A stretch of 64,000 nucleotides of DNA from Marisediminitalea lipolytica (GTDB lineage Bacteria > Pseudomonadota > Gammaproteobacteria > Enterobacterales > Alteromonadaceae). The stretch covers positions 310,001 through 374,000 of the forward strand of contig NZ_MJIC01000014.1 in assembly GCF_001758465.1 (NCBI RefSeq), read 5' to 3'. Below are positions 35,377-45,549 of this stretch, in pieces (the stretch's first letter is position 1; each line of letters starts with the position of its first letter). The notes under the pieces were generated by a model. The model worked only from the letters and a program-made list of their open reading frames with translations. It was not told the DNA's origin and ran no database searches. A program made the translations under genes and the position numbers.

Positions 35377-38300
35377 ATGGATAGTACAGTTCAAGTGAAT
35401 TGGATTTCGGAGCTTCTTCATAGAAGAGGTTATGAGACGCCGACCAAAGAGCCTTTATTCACATATCAATTGACCGAAGAAGAGTACCAATCACTCAAAG
35501 CCACACTCAGGCGTACTTCGTCCTCAGCATCATTCAAAAATCAGATCTGGTGTGCGGAATTCTGCTTATTTAGTTCCGAGTGGTATCGTCGAGAGTATGC
35601 GTCTGGATGGACATGGGCTGGGATTGACGACGACTTAGGTATACATATTGACGCTAACTATCGTACCGATATAGTTGTCAAAGGCATGAGTTTCTGGGGA
35701 CGCCCCATTAATCGACGTGAAAGTTCTCGTAATGACTATTTAGGAACTGTATGTCGAGAAGGTGGTTTGCCATTTGGTTTGCTAGCTTCTGAAGGTAGTC
35801 GATTCCAATCACTATTTAAAAAGCTATTAAGTGATTTCGATAGAGCCAAAGCTTTTGGACAATCACCCATACCCGCAATACAGGCCCAGTTGGAGAAAAT
35901 GCCTGATGCATTTCAAACTGAGTCTACGGTCATGCTACTCAACGATATGGTAGCCAACTTATATGGCTTAATTGATACTTATTCGCTGGAAAAACAATCT
36001 GAACCTGCGCCTTACCTAGACTCTATGGCTCCCAAATGGCGAGCGACTTTTCCAATACCATTGGATGGTGCGACCGGAAATGAGTTTTTATCTGGTCTGT
36101 TAAAATCAGCAACGCATCAAAGAAAAGAAACTAAGAAGCGACAAGAACGACTGACTCTCAATCAGTGGTTGAGTAATGCAGAGTCGCTGGCTTTTTCGGC
36201 TGAGATAAAACTGAGTAGTCAGTTTTCAGTTCCCTTAACGAAGAGTGACTTATCTGCCCCGATGGTGGAAATCTACATTTTGGAAGGGAATCAGCAAATT
36301 GCTGACTTTGGTCTGGCGCGAGCGGAGTTTAGCGATGGTGGTGTAATCCTCAATATGAGGAAAACTTTGGTTCAATTTCGTCGGGAAAATCTATCTCTTC
36401 CGTTAAAACTGGTAGTTATGCAAGCCGGTAGGGTAAGGCATTCGGAAGAGCTTCCACTATCCAATTTACCCTTAGAAGAAATGCCGTTGGTTCTGGATAA
36501 TTCAGGTGAAAAGAAGTTTGTAATCGGGTCAGGTAGTGTTAGCAAAAAAGCTGATACGCTTATTGCGTTAGTACCTGAAGAAATTACGATTCACGGAGAC
36601 GACTATAAAATAATCGATGATGAACGCCGTGACTTCTATCGACTCATTACATTTTCTGGCGACTTGCAGGTTAAATATGAGACTGCGGGTGATATTTATA
36701 GCCTTTCGACAAAAGCAAATAGTTTCTCTAAAGAGCTAATAGATATTACAGGCAAACTTTTAGAATTTGATACCGACACTGGATATCCTGTTTACTTAGG
36801 AGTACCAAAGATCGATTGTCATTATCCTGAAACTAATATTTATCTTGGCGATAATGAACTCGGAAAAACCGACAACATCGCAGAGCTGTATGGACGGCAG
36901 GTTCTGCGAGTTAAGTCGAACGGGAAAACACTCTATCGTCGAAAAATAGCTATCTTGCCTGAGAGTTTCAAGTTGTATCTTATCCCTGGAAAAACATCTA
37001 ACCAGGGAACTATAAAACTCAGTTGCTCACAAACATTTATCTATGATGTCTTGAATGAAATTAAAACTCGTACTTCGGCGGTAGATGAAGAAAAGCGCAT
37101 AGAGCTTAACGCTGAAGGTGCACCTCCTCTTCATATCACTCTGCAAGTACAGGCAAACTTGCTAGCTGAACCCATTAATTTACAAGTACCTTTTCCTGCC
37201 AGAGGAGCTTTGCTGTTTGATGGTGAGGGCAAAGAGCTACATCGAGCATTGTGCGTGGAAGAGTTACTTGGAGCCAGAGCGTTATTATTTAAAGTCGCCA
37301 ATAAAAGTAGAACCGATTTTGATATAGAACTTAAAGCACCTACATCGGCGATTGGCAATGCCTCTTACACTTTTCGGTATAAGGTAGAGAAACCAGTTGA
37401 AGAGGTGAATCTTTATGAATATCGACACAAAATCAAGGAGCTTTTAGCCACCGCAGGTAATGGTCAGCTTGATGAAGTGGTAAGGCTAATCATTAGCAGC
37501 CCTAGCACAACGTCAAAGCAATATACCATTGGTTGGAACTCAATGAATGTGAGTAGAGAATCTAATCTACTGGTTTTCGATGAGCATGAGATTGAAGACT
37601 TCGCAGACGTAAAAGTCGAGTTATTAAATCTCGCTGATCCGGAAGAGCACGCAGAGCTTCTTTCTCAAAGAACCTCAAACGGCATTGCTGTCGGCCGGTT
37701 TGAACTGCCTTTGCAAACTAAAACGCCAAAACTGGCAGTTCCGACGAAAGACTCGAAGGTTAAATTTCGGGCCGTATTTATTCCTCCTACTGAGCACGTT
37801 GAAAGTGACAGTAAAGCTAAATCTTTAGGCAAGGCCGCAATGCTTTACCACCCAATGCATAATAAAGACGCTTTTAATGTCGTATTAGATGATATGACTT
37901 TAAATATAGAGCATTCAGGATGGCGTTATCTTGATACGTTATTCAGCAAATATGAGCATTTGCCAATGCTTACGTTTGAAGCCTGGAAAGCACTCTCAAA
38001 ACATCCTGCATGTCTCACGCTTTTGCCTTTCGCTTCAAAGCAGAAAATAGAAAGCATAATGCATGTTTTACAAACTGAGTTTAATGTCGTATGGGAGCTT
38101 ATCCCTCTTAAATACTGGCGAAAAGCGAAGCAGAAATATGAAATATTCACCAAATCACATGGTTTGCCTGATGAACTGGTTAGTAAGTTTGTAAACGAAA
38201 AAACTCAAGCTATTACTAGCTTTGTAAACTTGCCGGATTTGTTCGAGCTTGATCCTAAAAAAGCACAAATGTATCCATTTCTTATTGATGCCTGGAAAGG

Positions 38301-38607
38301 CGAGTTATTGATAAATAACTCAGACGAGTCAGTGAAATGGCCGCAGCATTATTCAAATGCGCTTTCAGCGTGGGCAAATAAGAATTTATCCAAGTTTCTA
38401 ACTTTTCAAATACCTCATGAGTACCAGGAGTCCATTTGTTTCTTTCCGCTCATAGCAGCATACGTAGTTGCGGGTAAAGCGAGTTGGTCAGAGGTCTTGC
38501 AAACCGATGTTGTGAATTACTTCCTATTAAGACAGTTAATGGATTTTGACAGGGATTGGTTTAATTCAGTTTTTCAATGTGCACTATGCGCATTTGTCGC
38601 GGAGTAA
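35377..38607 (+). CDS. druH: Druantia type III protein DruH (STY4851/ECs_5259 family)
   Basis: 1076 residues without a domain of known activity. Length, the N-terminal segment (about 1-150; EWYRREYASGWTWAGI, GFWGRPINRR-like FWGRPINRRES, REGGLPFGLLASEGSRFQ) and position directly before a 2.1-kb-codon DUF1998 helicase fit DruH of Druantia III. The middle is beta-rich (about 300-800), the end helical. Ribosome-binding site GGAG eight bases before the ATG. DruH and DruE together give phage defence in E. coli; the mechanism is not established. It is separated from zorC by 140 AT-rich bases with a possible promoter. Confidence 0.78.
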   Translation: MDSTVQVNWISELLHRRGYETPTKEPLFTYQLTEEEYQSLKATLRRTSSSASFKNQIWCAEFCLFSSEWYRREYASGWTWAGIDDDLGIHIDANYRTDIVVKGMSFWGRPINRRESSRNDYLGTVCREGGLPFGLLASEGSRFQSLFKKLLSDFDRAKAFGQSPIPAIQAQLEKMPDAFQTESTVMLLNDMVANLYGLIDTYSLEKQSEPAPYLDSMAPKWRATFPIPLDGATGNEFLSGLLKSATHQRKETKKRQERLTLNQWLSNAESLAFSAEIKLSSQFSVPLTKSDLSAPMVEIYILEGNQQIADFGLARAEFSDGGVILNMRKTLVQFRRENLSLPLKLVVMQAGRVRHSEELPLSNLPLEEMPLVLDNSGEKKFVIGSGSVSKKADTLIALVPEEITIHGDDYKIIDDERRDFYRLITFSGDLQVKYETAGDIYSLSTKANSFSKELIDITGKLLEFDTDTGYPVYLGVPKIDCHYPETNIYLGDNELGKTDNIAELYGRQVLRVKSNGKTLYRRKIAILPESFKLYLIPGKTSNQGTIKLSCSQTFIYDVLNEIKTRTSAVDEEKRIELNAEGAPPLHITLQVQANLLAEPINLQVPFPARGALLFDGEGKELHRALCVEELLGARALLFKVANKSRTDFDIELKAPTSAIGNASYTFRYKVEKPVEEVNLYEYRHKIKELLATAGNGQLDEVVRLIISSPSTTSKQYTIGWNSMNVSRESNLLVFDEHEIEDFADVKVELLNLADPEEHAELLSQRTSNGIAVGRFELPLQTKTPKLAVPTKDSKVKFRAVFIPPTEHVESDSKAKSLGKAAMLYHPMHNKDAFNVVLDDMTLNIEHSGWRYLDTLFSKYEHLPMLTFEAWKALSKHPACLTLLPFASKQKIESIMHVLQTEFNVVWELIPLKYWRKAKQKYEIFTKSHGLPDELVSKFVNEKTQAITSFVNLPDLFELDPKKAQMYPFLIDAWKGELLINNSDESVKWPQHYSNALSAWANKNLSKFLTFQIPHEYQESICFFPLIAAYVVAGKASWSEVLQTDVVNYFLLRQLMDFDRDWFNSVFQCALCAFVAE

Positions 38608-38611
38608 CAAA

Positions 38612-41600
38612 ATGAAAAAGTATTTTTCCACATTAAAAAAACAAGCCAACTCACGCGCGAAAGAAGCTACGTTAAGTGTATTAGGCATTAATAATCCCAA
38701 CCTTAGAAATCACCTTAGTGAGCACATAGAGTCTGATGAAGGCTTCGTACATGGGCCGGTATTCGAGCAAATGTTCAGTTGGGAACGTTATCTCGAAAAG
38801 AACATGTCGGATTTGGCTAGAGATGGATTGCTGTCAGGTAAAGTCGTTGAAGCGTTGGATTCTAAGAAAAATGGCAGATACGCCTTCAAAAAAGAATGGA
38901 GTCCTTTCAAACACCAGTATAAAGCCTGGAATGACCTATTATCACCCAAACCGCAATCAAGGATTATCACCAGTGGTACAGGTTCTGGTAAAACAGAATG
39001 CTTTATGGTGCCAGTGTTAGAAGATTTATATCGCGAAACACAGCAACAAAATGGCCATCTAACAGGTGTCCGAGCCATATTTTTATACCCACTTAATGCG
39101 TTAATCAACTCTCAGAAAGAGCGACTAAATGCTTGGACTCAACATTTTGGCGGAGATATCCGGTTTTGTCTTTTTAATGGTAAAACGCCAGAGAAATTAA
39201 CGAACAAAGAACAACAAATACAGAAGTCAAAGCCTCAAGAGGTGATGAGCAGAAATGGCTTGCGCGACGATCCCTCACCGATACTGGTAACTAACGGAAC
39301 AATGCTTGAGTACATGCTTGTCCGTCAGTCAGATGCGCCAATTATCGAGCAGTCCAAAGGAAAACTACGTTGGATAGTGCTGGACGAAGCGCATACCTAC
39401 GTTGGCTCACAAGCTGCCGAGCTTGCCTTACAGTTGCGGCGCGTAATGCAGGCATTCGATGTTAAGCCTGAAGAAATCCGTTTTGTGGCTACATCTGCAA
39501 CCATTGCCGGCGAAGAAGCAGAGAATAGCCTGAAAAAATATTTGGCTGAGCTGGCTAATATTTCGATAGAACAAGTTGATGTTATTGGTGGTAAGAGAGC
39601 TGTTCCAGCACTTAATAAATCAGATTTAAAAACATTGACGATTGACCAGATTGAAGCAATCGAGCCAGAGGGACAACCAGTCCAGAGTAAAAAGGAAAAG
39701 CAAGACCCAGATATTTCTCGTGCTCGATATGAGGCTTTAGAGCAATCAAAAATAGCTAGAACGATAAGACATTTGCTAACCAAACCAGATAAGCCCCCAC
39801 AAAATATTGGTGAGCTAAAGCATGACTTGGCTGAGTTTAATCTGACGGAAAATGAGATATATCGTTGGTTAGATATTTGTACAGGGACAAAGCCTGACAA
39901 AAATACCGAAGCATTCTTGAAACTCAGGGCGCATTATTTTCAACGAACACTCAGCGGCTTATGGTCTTGTATCGATCCCAATTGTTCTGAAAAGGAGCAC
40001 TCGCATCTTAATGAAAACTGGCCTTATGGTTACGTCTACACAAACCAGAGGGTGAAGTGTAATTGCGGCTCTCCTGTGCTGGAACTGATGTTTTGTGATG
40101 ACTGTAATGCGCCACATTTGATGGGCGTTTATGATAACCATAGTGCAATTCAGCAGTGGGCTAATCGTGAAGACGATGAGTTCTCTCTATCAGAAGGGGA
40201 AAGGGAAGACTGGGATCAGGAAGGCAATGATATTGAATTGCCGGAATCAGCCAACAGAACTTCTCAGGCTGTTGTTTTTAGTAGCTTGGAGAATGAAGAG
40301 TTAGGCTATCAGGAGCTTTTCATATCGGAAGATGGAAAGGTTGTTTTTGATAATCCAAAAATAACGTTATCTGCCAGAGAAGATACTAATCAGGTCTGTT
40401 CAGACTGTGGGCATTCAGGTCGCGGGCAGTTTGCAAAAGCCTTCAGAAGAGCAATGTTGGGCGCACCTTTTTATACGACCAATGCTGTTCCTACGGTATT
40501 GGAATATTGCCCTGATTTTGAATCAGATGATTCCGACAATAAAAATGGGCCTAATTCACTCCCTGCGAGAGGACGGAGACTAATTACGTTTACTGATAGT
40601 CGGCAGGGCACAGCCAAAATTTCGGTGAATATGCAGCAGGAAGCCGAACGTTCTCACCTTCGCGGGGTTGTTGTAAGAGAACTGCGTAAACACCTGGAAT
40701 CAAAATTAGATATTAGTCCTGAAATACTGGAGCGTGTTGCAGAGTATCAAGCAATGTCGGTCGACACGATCAGGCAATTTCTTCCTTTCATTAAAAAAGA
40801 GAAGCCGGATGACGCTAAAGCACTTGAATTGTATTTGAATTGCCTCGAATCAGGTGCTGCGAGTAAGATGACGCCTACACCAATCACTTGGCAAGCTCTT
40901 GTCGATATACTCAAAGCTGACCGAGATGTCGCACATGCTATGACTTTCGAAAATGCCTACCTCGCGCCAGAAGTATTTAAAGAGGATGACGCAACGAAGT
41001 TGTCAGAAATGTTGCTTACAAGGGAAATCGCAAGGCGTCCTAAATACCGCAATAACCTGGAAACTCAGGGGCTGGTAAAGCTCGTATACCCTGGTATTGA
41101 TAGTTTGCAATCTATTCCTGAGAAGTGGTCTGAACGTGGACTGTCATTACAGGATTGGAGAGATTTTCTGAAAATCTGTATGGACTTTTATGTTCGAGAG
41201 AATACGTTTGTTGAAGTAAATCTAGAATGGTCTAGTTGGATCGGGATGCATTTTTATCCCAAATTCTTACTCAGCCCAGAATCCAGAGAAGAAGAAGAGA
41301 ATAGAGTCAAGAAGTGGCCACAGGTGAAAGCCGATAGGCAACGTCAACAAAGACTCATCTCTTTATTGGCCAAAGGTGCTAAGTTTCAGGTTATCAACAA
41401 GCAGGAAGAGGACATAATCAATCTATGGTTAAAATCTGCCTGGAAAGCGTTGATTGAGTCTAAAACACTTAATGAGTATGCCGGAAAGCAGTATCAGTTA
41501 AATCTTAGGACTATAAGTTTCTCTTTGATGACCAAAGCTTACATATGTCCTATTAGCCATAAGCTTCTTGATACAACATTTAAGGGGATTACGCCTTACA

Positions 41601-44600
41601 TTCCCTGGAACAAAAATCCAGAAGACTATGTTTGTGAAGAAGTCGAATTACCACATGTTTGGGAGTTCGATACCAGTTCAGATGTTTCGACCTACATTAG
41701 TGATATCCGTGAAAACGTTGCTAATGATCCACGGGTTAAAACACTGCGAGAGCAAAACCTCTGGACGGATATTAACGACAGGGCAATTGAAGGCGGTTTT
41801 TACTACACCACGGCAGAACATTCGGCCCAACAATCGAGTGAAAATCTGGAAAAGTATGAAGACCGATTTAAATTAGGCAAAAAGAATGTGCTTAACTGTT
41901 CTACCACAATGGAAATGGGGGTAGACATCGGCGGTATTTCTGCTGTTGTAATGAATAACGTTCCGCCTCATCCCGCTAATTACTTGCAGCGTGCAGGTCG
42001 TGCGGGTCGCTCAAGCGAATCCAGAGCAATAGGGTATACCATTTGTAAAAATAACCCCCATGACCAATTTGTGTTTAATAATCCGAAATGGCCATTTGTA
42101 ACGGCTATTCCCTCGCCAAACGTTACTTTCACCTCGGCTAAATTAGTTCAGCGACATGTTAATGCTTATCTATTAGGTAAGTTCCTGCGTGAGAAAATTG
42201 GTACAACACAAAAGGAAAAGCTATTCCTGAATTTGGAATGGTTTTACTTAACCGAACTAGAAACCAAACCAGTATACAAACGGTTTCGGGATTGGCTTAT
42301 TGGTGAAGCCTCCCAGAATAAAGAGGCGTTGACTGTGTTGGTAAGAGGTACAGCATTGCAATCTGCCTCGGCAAAACTACTTTGTGAGCAGGCCGATAGT
42401 GTTATAGACAAATTGGCTTCTCGCTGGTTGAAAGAGTACAAGTATATTCAGAGCGAATTAACAGTCGCCGATCCTGATGGGCCTTATGCCTATAAGTTAA
42501 GAAATGATGAGCGCCGGTTGGGTGGTGAGTATCTACTTCGTGATTTGGCTACCAGAGGCTTCTTACCAGGTTATGGCTTTCCTACCGATGTTGTTAACTT
42601 ATCAGTTAATTCCCTAACTGATTATATTCGAAGCAAAGAATTCGAGAAGAGACAGAAAGCCAAATCAGATCAGGAATATAAAGCGGAAAGAGAAGACAAC
42701 GTTTCTATTAGTCGCGGAATGCCAAGTCGTAATCTCGCAGTTGCGATCCGCGAATTTGCACCAGGCACTGAAATCGTCCTGGATGGTCGCGTACATCAGT
42801 CTGCCGGTATTTCATTAAACTGGCAGAATATGCATGTTGAGGGAGCCAAAGATTCCCAAAAATTCGATATAGCATGGCAGTGTGATAATTGTGGTCAAAC
42901 AGGGTATGAAACTGAACTTAACAAGCAAGGTGAGATCACCTGTACAAATGCCGCTTGTGGAAGACCTATTAAGCAAAAATACCAAAAACGCGTAATCCAA
43001 CCCACAGGGTTTGTGGTCGATTTTTACCGGCAACCATCGAACAATATTGCTCATACGCATTTTATTCCGGTGCAAAGACCATGGGTTATCGGTAAGGGCG
43101 AGAGAGTTCCATTACCCAATCCAGAAATCGGTTACATGTTAACGGATACGGCTGGGAACGTGTTTCACCATAGCTCAGGTCTTCATTCAACTGGCTACGC
43201 TTTATGCCTGGGATGCGGCAAGGCTGAATCGATGACGCCATCGGGAGAGTTCCCACGCACTCTGGAGCCTGATACTCCGCACAGGCCTCCAATGCCCAAT
43301 AAATTTCAACGAGATGAAAATGACCGCCCCGACTGTGATGGTGCGGGTAAGATCCTGGAAGGCATCCATCTTGGCTATAACTCCACTACCGACGTATTCG
43401 AGTTAGTATTACGTAATCCCGATACGCAGGAATACATCACGGATGTAACTATTGCTACTACTCTTGCCGTAGCTCTAAGAAAGGCTTTAGTGAGAATATT
43501 AGGGATATCTACAAACGAAGTGGGTTACAGCACTCGCCCTGCAATAGTGAATGCAGGTCAGGAGGCAAGAGTCATTCAGTTATTTGATATGGTAAGCGGC
43601 GGAGCTGGATTTTCTATTGCTGCTGCAAATCATGTAGAGCAAATGCTTACCGACATATTCACAATTTTAGATTGTGAGGATGACTGTGAACGATATTGCC
43701 ATTCTTGTTTGTTAGATAATGACTCGCGTCACGACATCGATAAGCTGGATCGCCAGAAGGCTTTGGAATGGCTTCAACAGAATATTCAGCAATATGTTTC
43801 GCTAAGCCCTGAATATCAAGATCTTTTGGGTGACTCATCTTCGACAAAATATTGTCCAATGACACTTAAAGAAAAACTGAGCGAAATTCAAAGATCGAAA
43901 CCAGAAATCATCAGTTTTGTATTTTCTGAGAATGTTCAGGATTGGGATACGTCCACAGCACCGCTAAAAGCATTTTTCCATGGCATCCTAAAAGACGAGA
44001 TAGCTGTTCAGCTCATTGTGCCTGAGGTTGAATTTGGTACAGAAATTACGTCTTTCCTGCGAGAGCTAAAAAATATCGGTGTAGAGGTAATAGCTAAACG
44101 CGTTACTCATCCCGTTGTTTTACAGGCTTTAAGCAAAGAGCAGTGTGTAACTTTGGGAAATAACGATAAACATGCGCAAGTACCAGGCGAGCACTGGCTT
44201 AACAGCAGTGAGATATCAGTTGAATCCAGCACCTATCCACAATTAACCGGCAAAGCATTATCTTTCGAAAGCCCTTCATCGCAAGGTGCAACAGAACATC
44301 AGGTTCTCGGCGGTTTTAATGGCCCTTTAATTGGATTTGGTAAGCGCCTGGTTTGTTTCATATGTAATGCAGATCCGCGCTTGAAAAAGCTGTTGGATAG
44401 CGAGCAACTCCAATCAATTGCTTACACCGATCGCTATATTCAGAGTCCGGCAAGTATGATGTTGTTGGCAGAAGTGCTTTCAACTTTTGCAGGTTTCAAC
44501 AAAGCAGAAATTACAGTGAATACCTGCTTCGATGAGAAAAAATCAACAAGCCCTGGATTTGCCATTCATCATGATTGGGTAGATGAGGGGGATTATCTGA

Positions 44601-44902
44601 CCATTTTCAATGCTTGGCTTAATTTCGCATGTGATAGCGAAGTTTTTGTGGACTTGCGGGATAAGCGAGAGATACCTCACAGAAGAAGCCTGGAACTTAT
44701 CTTTGCTTCTGGAGCTAAAGCAACAATAACACTCGATCAAGGGCTAGGTTATTGGAAGCTGCGATTACAAAGAGGGCTTCACAACTATGATTTTAGTCGT
44801 TCTATAAACGAGCAAGCCACTCGTTTGGGTGACGCTTACAAGAACGCAGATGTTTCTAACAGTGCCGAATGGGAGACCTGGTTAACAGTAAGTATTGGTT
44901 AG
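38612..44902 (+). CDS. druE: Druantia helicase DruE (DEAD/DEAH box, DUF1998)
   Basis: 2096 residues from the ATG at 38612, which has GGAG upstream; the frame is open back to 38546 inside druH. A superfamily 2 helicase: TSGTGSGKTECF (about 123), LDEAHTYVGSQ (about 258), motif VI LQRAGRAGRSSE (about 1127). Zinc clusters are CNCGS...FCDDCNAPH (about 480), CDNCGQ...CTNAACG (about 1425) and the DUF1998 site DCEDDCERYCHSCLLDN (about 1688). The last 350 residues may be a nuclease-like module (unproven). It is the shared core of all Druantia types. It could take the place of the missing ZorD in this locus (inference). Confidence 0.87.
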   Translation: MKKYFSTLKKQANSRAKEATLSVLGINNPNLRNHLSEHIESDEGFVHGPVFEQMFSWERYLEKNMSDLARDGLLSGKVVEALDSKKNGRYAFKKEWSPFKHQYKAWNDLLSPKPQSRIITSGTGSGKTECFMVPVLEDLYRETQQQNGHLTGVRAIFLYPLNALINSQKERLNAWTQHFGGDIRFCLFNGKTPEKLTNKEQQIQKSKPQEVMSRNGLRDDPSPILVTNGTMLEYMLVRQSDAPIIEQSKGKLRWIVLDEAHTYVGSQAAELALQLRRVMQAFDVKPEEIRFVATSATIAGEEAENSLKKYLAELANISIEQVDVIGGKRAVPALNKSDLKTLTIDQIEAIEPEGQPVQSKKEKQDPDISRARYEALEQSKIARTIRHLLTKPDKPPQNIGELKHDLAEFNLTENEIYRWLDICTGTKPDKNTEAFLKLRAHYFQRTLSGLWSCIDPNCSEKEHSHLNENWPYGYVYTNQRVKCNCGSPVLELMFCDDCNAPHLMGVYDNHSAIQQWANREDDEFSLSEGEREDWDQEGNDIELPESANRTSQAVVFSSLENEELGYQELFISEDGKVVFDNPKITLSAREDTNQVCSDCGHSGRGQFAKAFRRAMLGAPFYTTNAVPTVLEYCPDFESDDSDNKNGPNSLPARGRRLITFTDSRQGTAKISVNMQQEAERSHLRGVVVRELRKHLESKLDISPEILERVAEYQAMSVDTIRQFLPFIKKEKPDDAKALELYLNCLESGAASKMTPTPITWQALVDILKADRDVAHAMTFENAYLAPEVFKEDDATKLSEMLLTREIARRPKYRNNLETQGLVKLVYPGIDSLQSIPEKWSERGLSLQDWRDFLKICMDFYVRENTFVEVNLEWSSWIGMHFYPKFLLSPESREEEENRVKKWPQVKADRQRQQRLISLLAKGAKFQVINKQEEDIINLWLKSAWKALIESKTLNEYAGKQYQLNLRTISFSLMTKAYICPISHKLLDTTFKGITPYIPWNKNPEDYVCEEVELPHVWEFDTSSDVSTYISDIRENVANDPRVKTLREQNLWTDINDRAIEGGFYYTTAEHSAQQSSENLEKYEDRFKLGKKNVLNCSTTMEMGVDIGGISAVVMNNVPPHPANYLQRAGRAGRSSESRAIGYTICKNNPHDQFVFNNPKWPFVTAIPSPNVTFTSAKLVQRHVNAYLLGKFLREKIGTTQKEKLFLNLEWFYLTELETKPVYKRFRDWLIGEASQNKEALTVLVRGTALQSASAKLLCEQADSVIDKLASRWLKEYKYIQSELTVADPDGPYAYKLRNDERRLGGEYLLRDLATRGFLPGYGFPTDVVNLSVNSLTDYIRSKEFEKRQKAKSDQEYKAEREDNVSISRGMPSRNLAVAIREFAPGTEIVLDGRVHQSAGISLNWQNMHVEGAKDSQKFDIAWQCDNCGQTGYETELNKQGEITCTNAACGRPIKQKYQKRVIQPTGFVVDFYRQPSNNIAHTHFIPVQRPWVIGKGERVPLPNPEIGYMLTDTAGNVFHHSSGLHSTGYALCLGCGKAESMTPSGEFPRTLEPDTPHRPPMPNKFQRDENDRPDCDGAGKILEGIHLGYNSTTDVFELVLRNPDTQEYITDVTIATTLAVALRKALVRILGISTNEVGYSTRPAIVNAGQEARVIQLFDMVSGGAGFSIAAANHVEQMLTDIFTILDCEDDCERYCHSCLLDNDSRHDIDKLDRQKALEWLQQNIQQYVSLSPEYQDLLGDSSSTKYCPMTLKEKLSEIQRSKPEIISFVFSENVQDWDTSTAPLKAFFHGILKDEIAVQLIVPEVEFGTEITSFLRELKNIGVEVIAKRVTHPVVLQALSKEQCVTLGNNDKHAQVPGEHWLNSSEISVESSTYPQLTGKALSFESPSSQGATEHQVLGGFNGPLIGFGKRLVCFICNADPRLKKLLDSEQLQSIAYTDRYIQSPASMMLLAEVLSTFAGFNKAEITVNTCFDEKKSTSPGFAIHHDWVDEGDYLTIFNAWLNFACDSEVFVDLRDKREIPHRRSLELIFASGAKATITLDQGLGYWKLRLQRGLHNYDFSRSINEQATRLGDAYKNADVSNSAEWETWLTVSIG

Positions 44903-44917
44903 GTATTAAATCTTACG

Positions 44918-44952
44918 GAAAAGTAGTTTTATTTATGATAACGCTGCTTTTC
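44918..44952 (+). terminator. Possible druE terminator or activator site
   Basis: GAAAAGTAG (44918-44926) pairs with CTGCTTTTC (44944-44952), one G-T pair, 17-base loop, 15 bases past the druE stop. The T-run is short. It also lies about 50 bases before a sigma-54 promoter, so it might instead be an upstream activator site. Confidence 0.4.
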
Positions 44953-45000
44953 TGAAATTCACGATTGTGTAGGGTTTTGATTTATATGGTTAATTTATTT

Positions 45001-45016
45001 TGGCTGGCTGTTTGCT
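45001..45016 (+). promoter_or_regulatory. Strong sigma-54 promoter candidate
   Basis: TGGCTGGCTGTTTGCT matches consensus TGGC (-24) and TTGC followed by T (-12) without mismatch. GG (45002-45003) and GC (45014-45015) are ten bases apart. It lies 40 bases before the gene at 45057 and heads a run of nine same-strand genes ending at 55606. Confidence 0.65.
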
Positions 45017-45056
45017 TTAGTCAGGGAGAAGTAAATTAACTCGGAGTAATAAATTT

Positions 45057-45530
45057 ATGAATATCACTGCTAGCCAAACAGTTAATACTAAGCCGAACTT
45101 TGCCTCGCCAACCGACGGGTTTATCAGAGACAGCTTTGAGTCACATTTGCGAGAAGAGCTTAACTCCTTGGGCGTAACAATACCCGCCGTTCAGTCGCGA
45201 ACCACTAAAGAGTTGGCTGTTATGAAAGAGGATAAAGTGGTTGCCTACATTAGCAGAAAAACGGCCATAAAATCGGGGCAATTAGTGGTTTGCTTGCATC
45301 CAAGATTCGCGAAGCTCATCGATGCAGCTATAGCTGCTGAACCTAATATTCAAATCAGGCCAGGCAGGCAGTCCCGATATATCTCAAGTTCAAACTATCG
45401 CGGCTTTGAGAGCAAAGGGTGGACAAAAGAAATCGATACCAATGAACACATTGCTGTTGCTTATACCGTTACACCCTCCGCTGATTTAAGTGAACTGAAA
45501 TCATTGCTACAAGCGCGACTTGCGTACTAA
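45057..45530 (+). CDS. Unknown 157-aa protein
   Basis: A soluble protein without a recognised domain. The middle (KLAVMKEDKVVAYISRKTAI-like, then GQLVVCLHPRFAKLIDAA) looks like a small alpha/beta fold. The C-terminal half resembles the DNA-backbone-reading or DUF2002-like type only in general terms, so no assignment is made. Ribosome-binding site GGAG. It is the first gene after the best sigma-54 promoter and its stop lies 20 bases before the likely start of the next gene, so both are probably translated together. Confidence 0.7.
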   Translation: MNITASQTVNTKPNFASPTDGFIRDSFESHLREELNSLGVTIPAVQSRTTKELAVMKEDKVVAYISRKTAIKSGQLVVCLHPRFAKLIDAAIAAEPNIQIRPGRQSRYISSSNYRGFESKGWTKEIDTNEHIAVAYTVTPSADLSELKSLLQARLAY

Positions 45531-45549
45531 CGTTGAGGTGAAGTCAGAT

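Noticed and set aside
28505..44902. Type III CRISPR or CBASS association because of the CARF-like domain
   Set aside because: No cas genes, repeats, cyclase or SAVED effector in the window; RtcR-type architecture explains the domain better.
38612..44902. DISARM DrmA or Dpd helicase in place of DruE
   Set aside because: Length over 2000 residues, the DUF1998 zinc site at the end and the preceding DruH-like gene fit Druantia III; no DrmB/DrmC or dpd genes are present.
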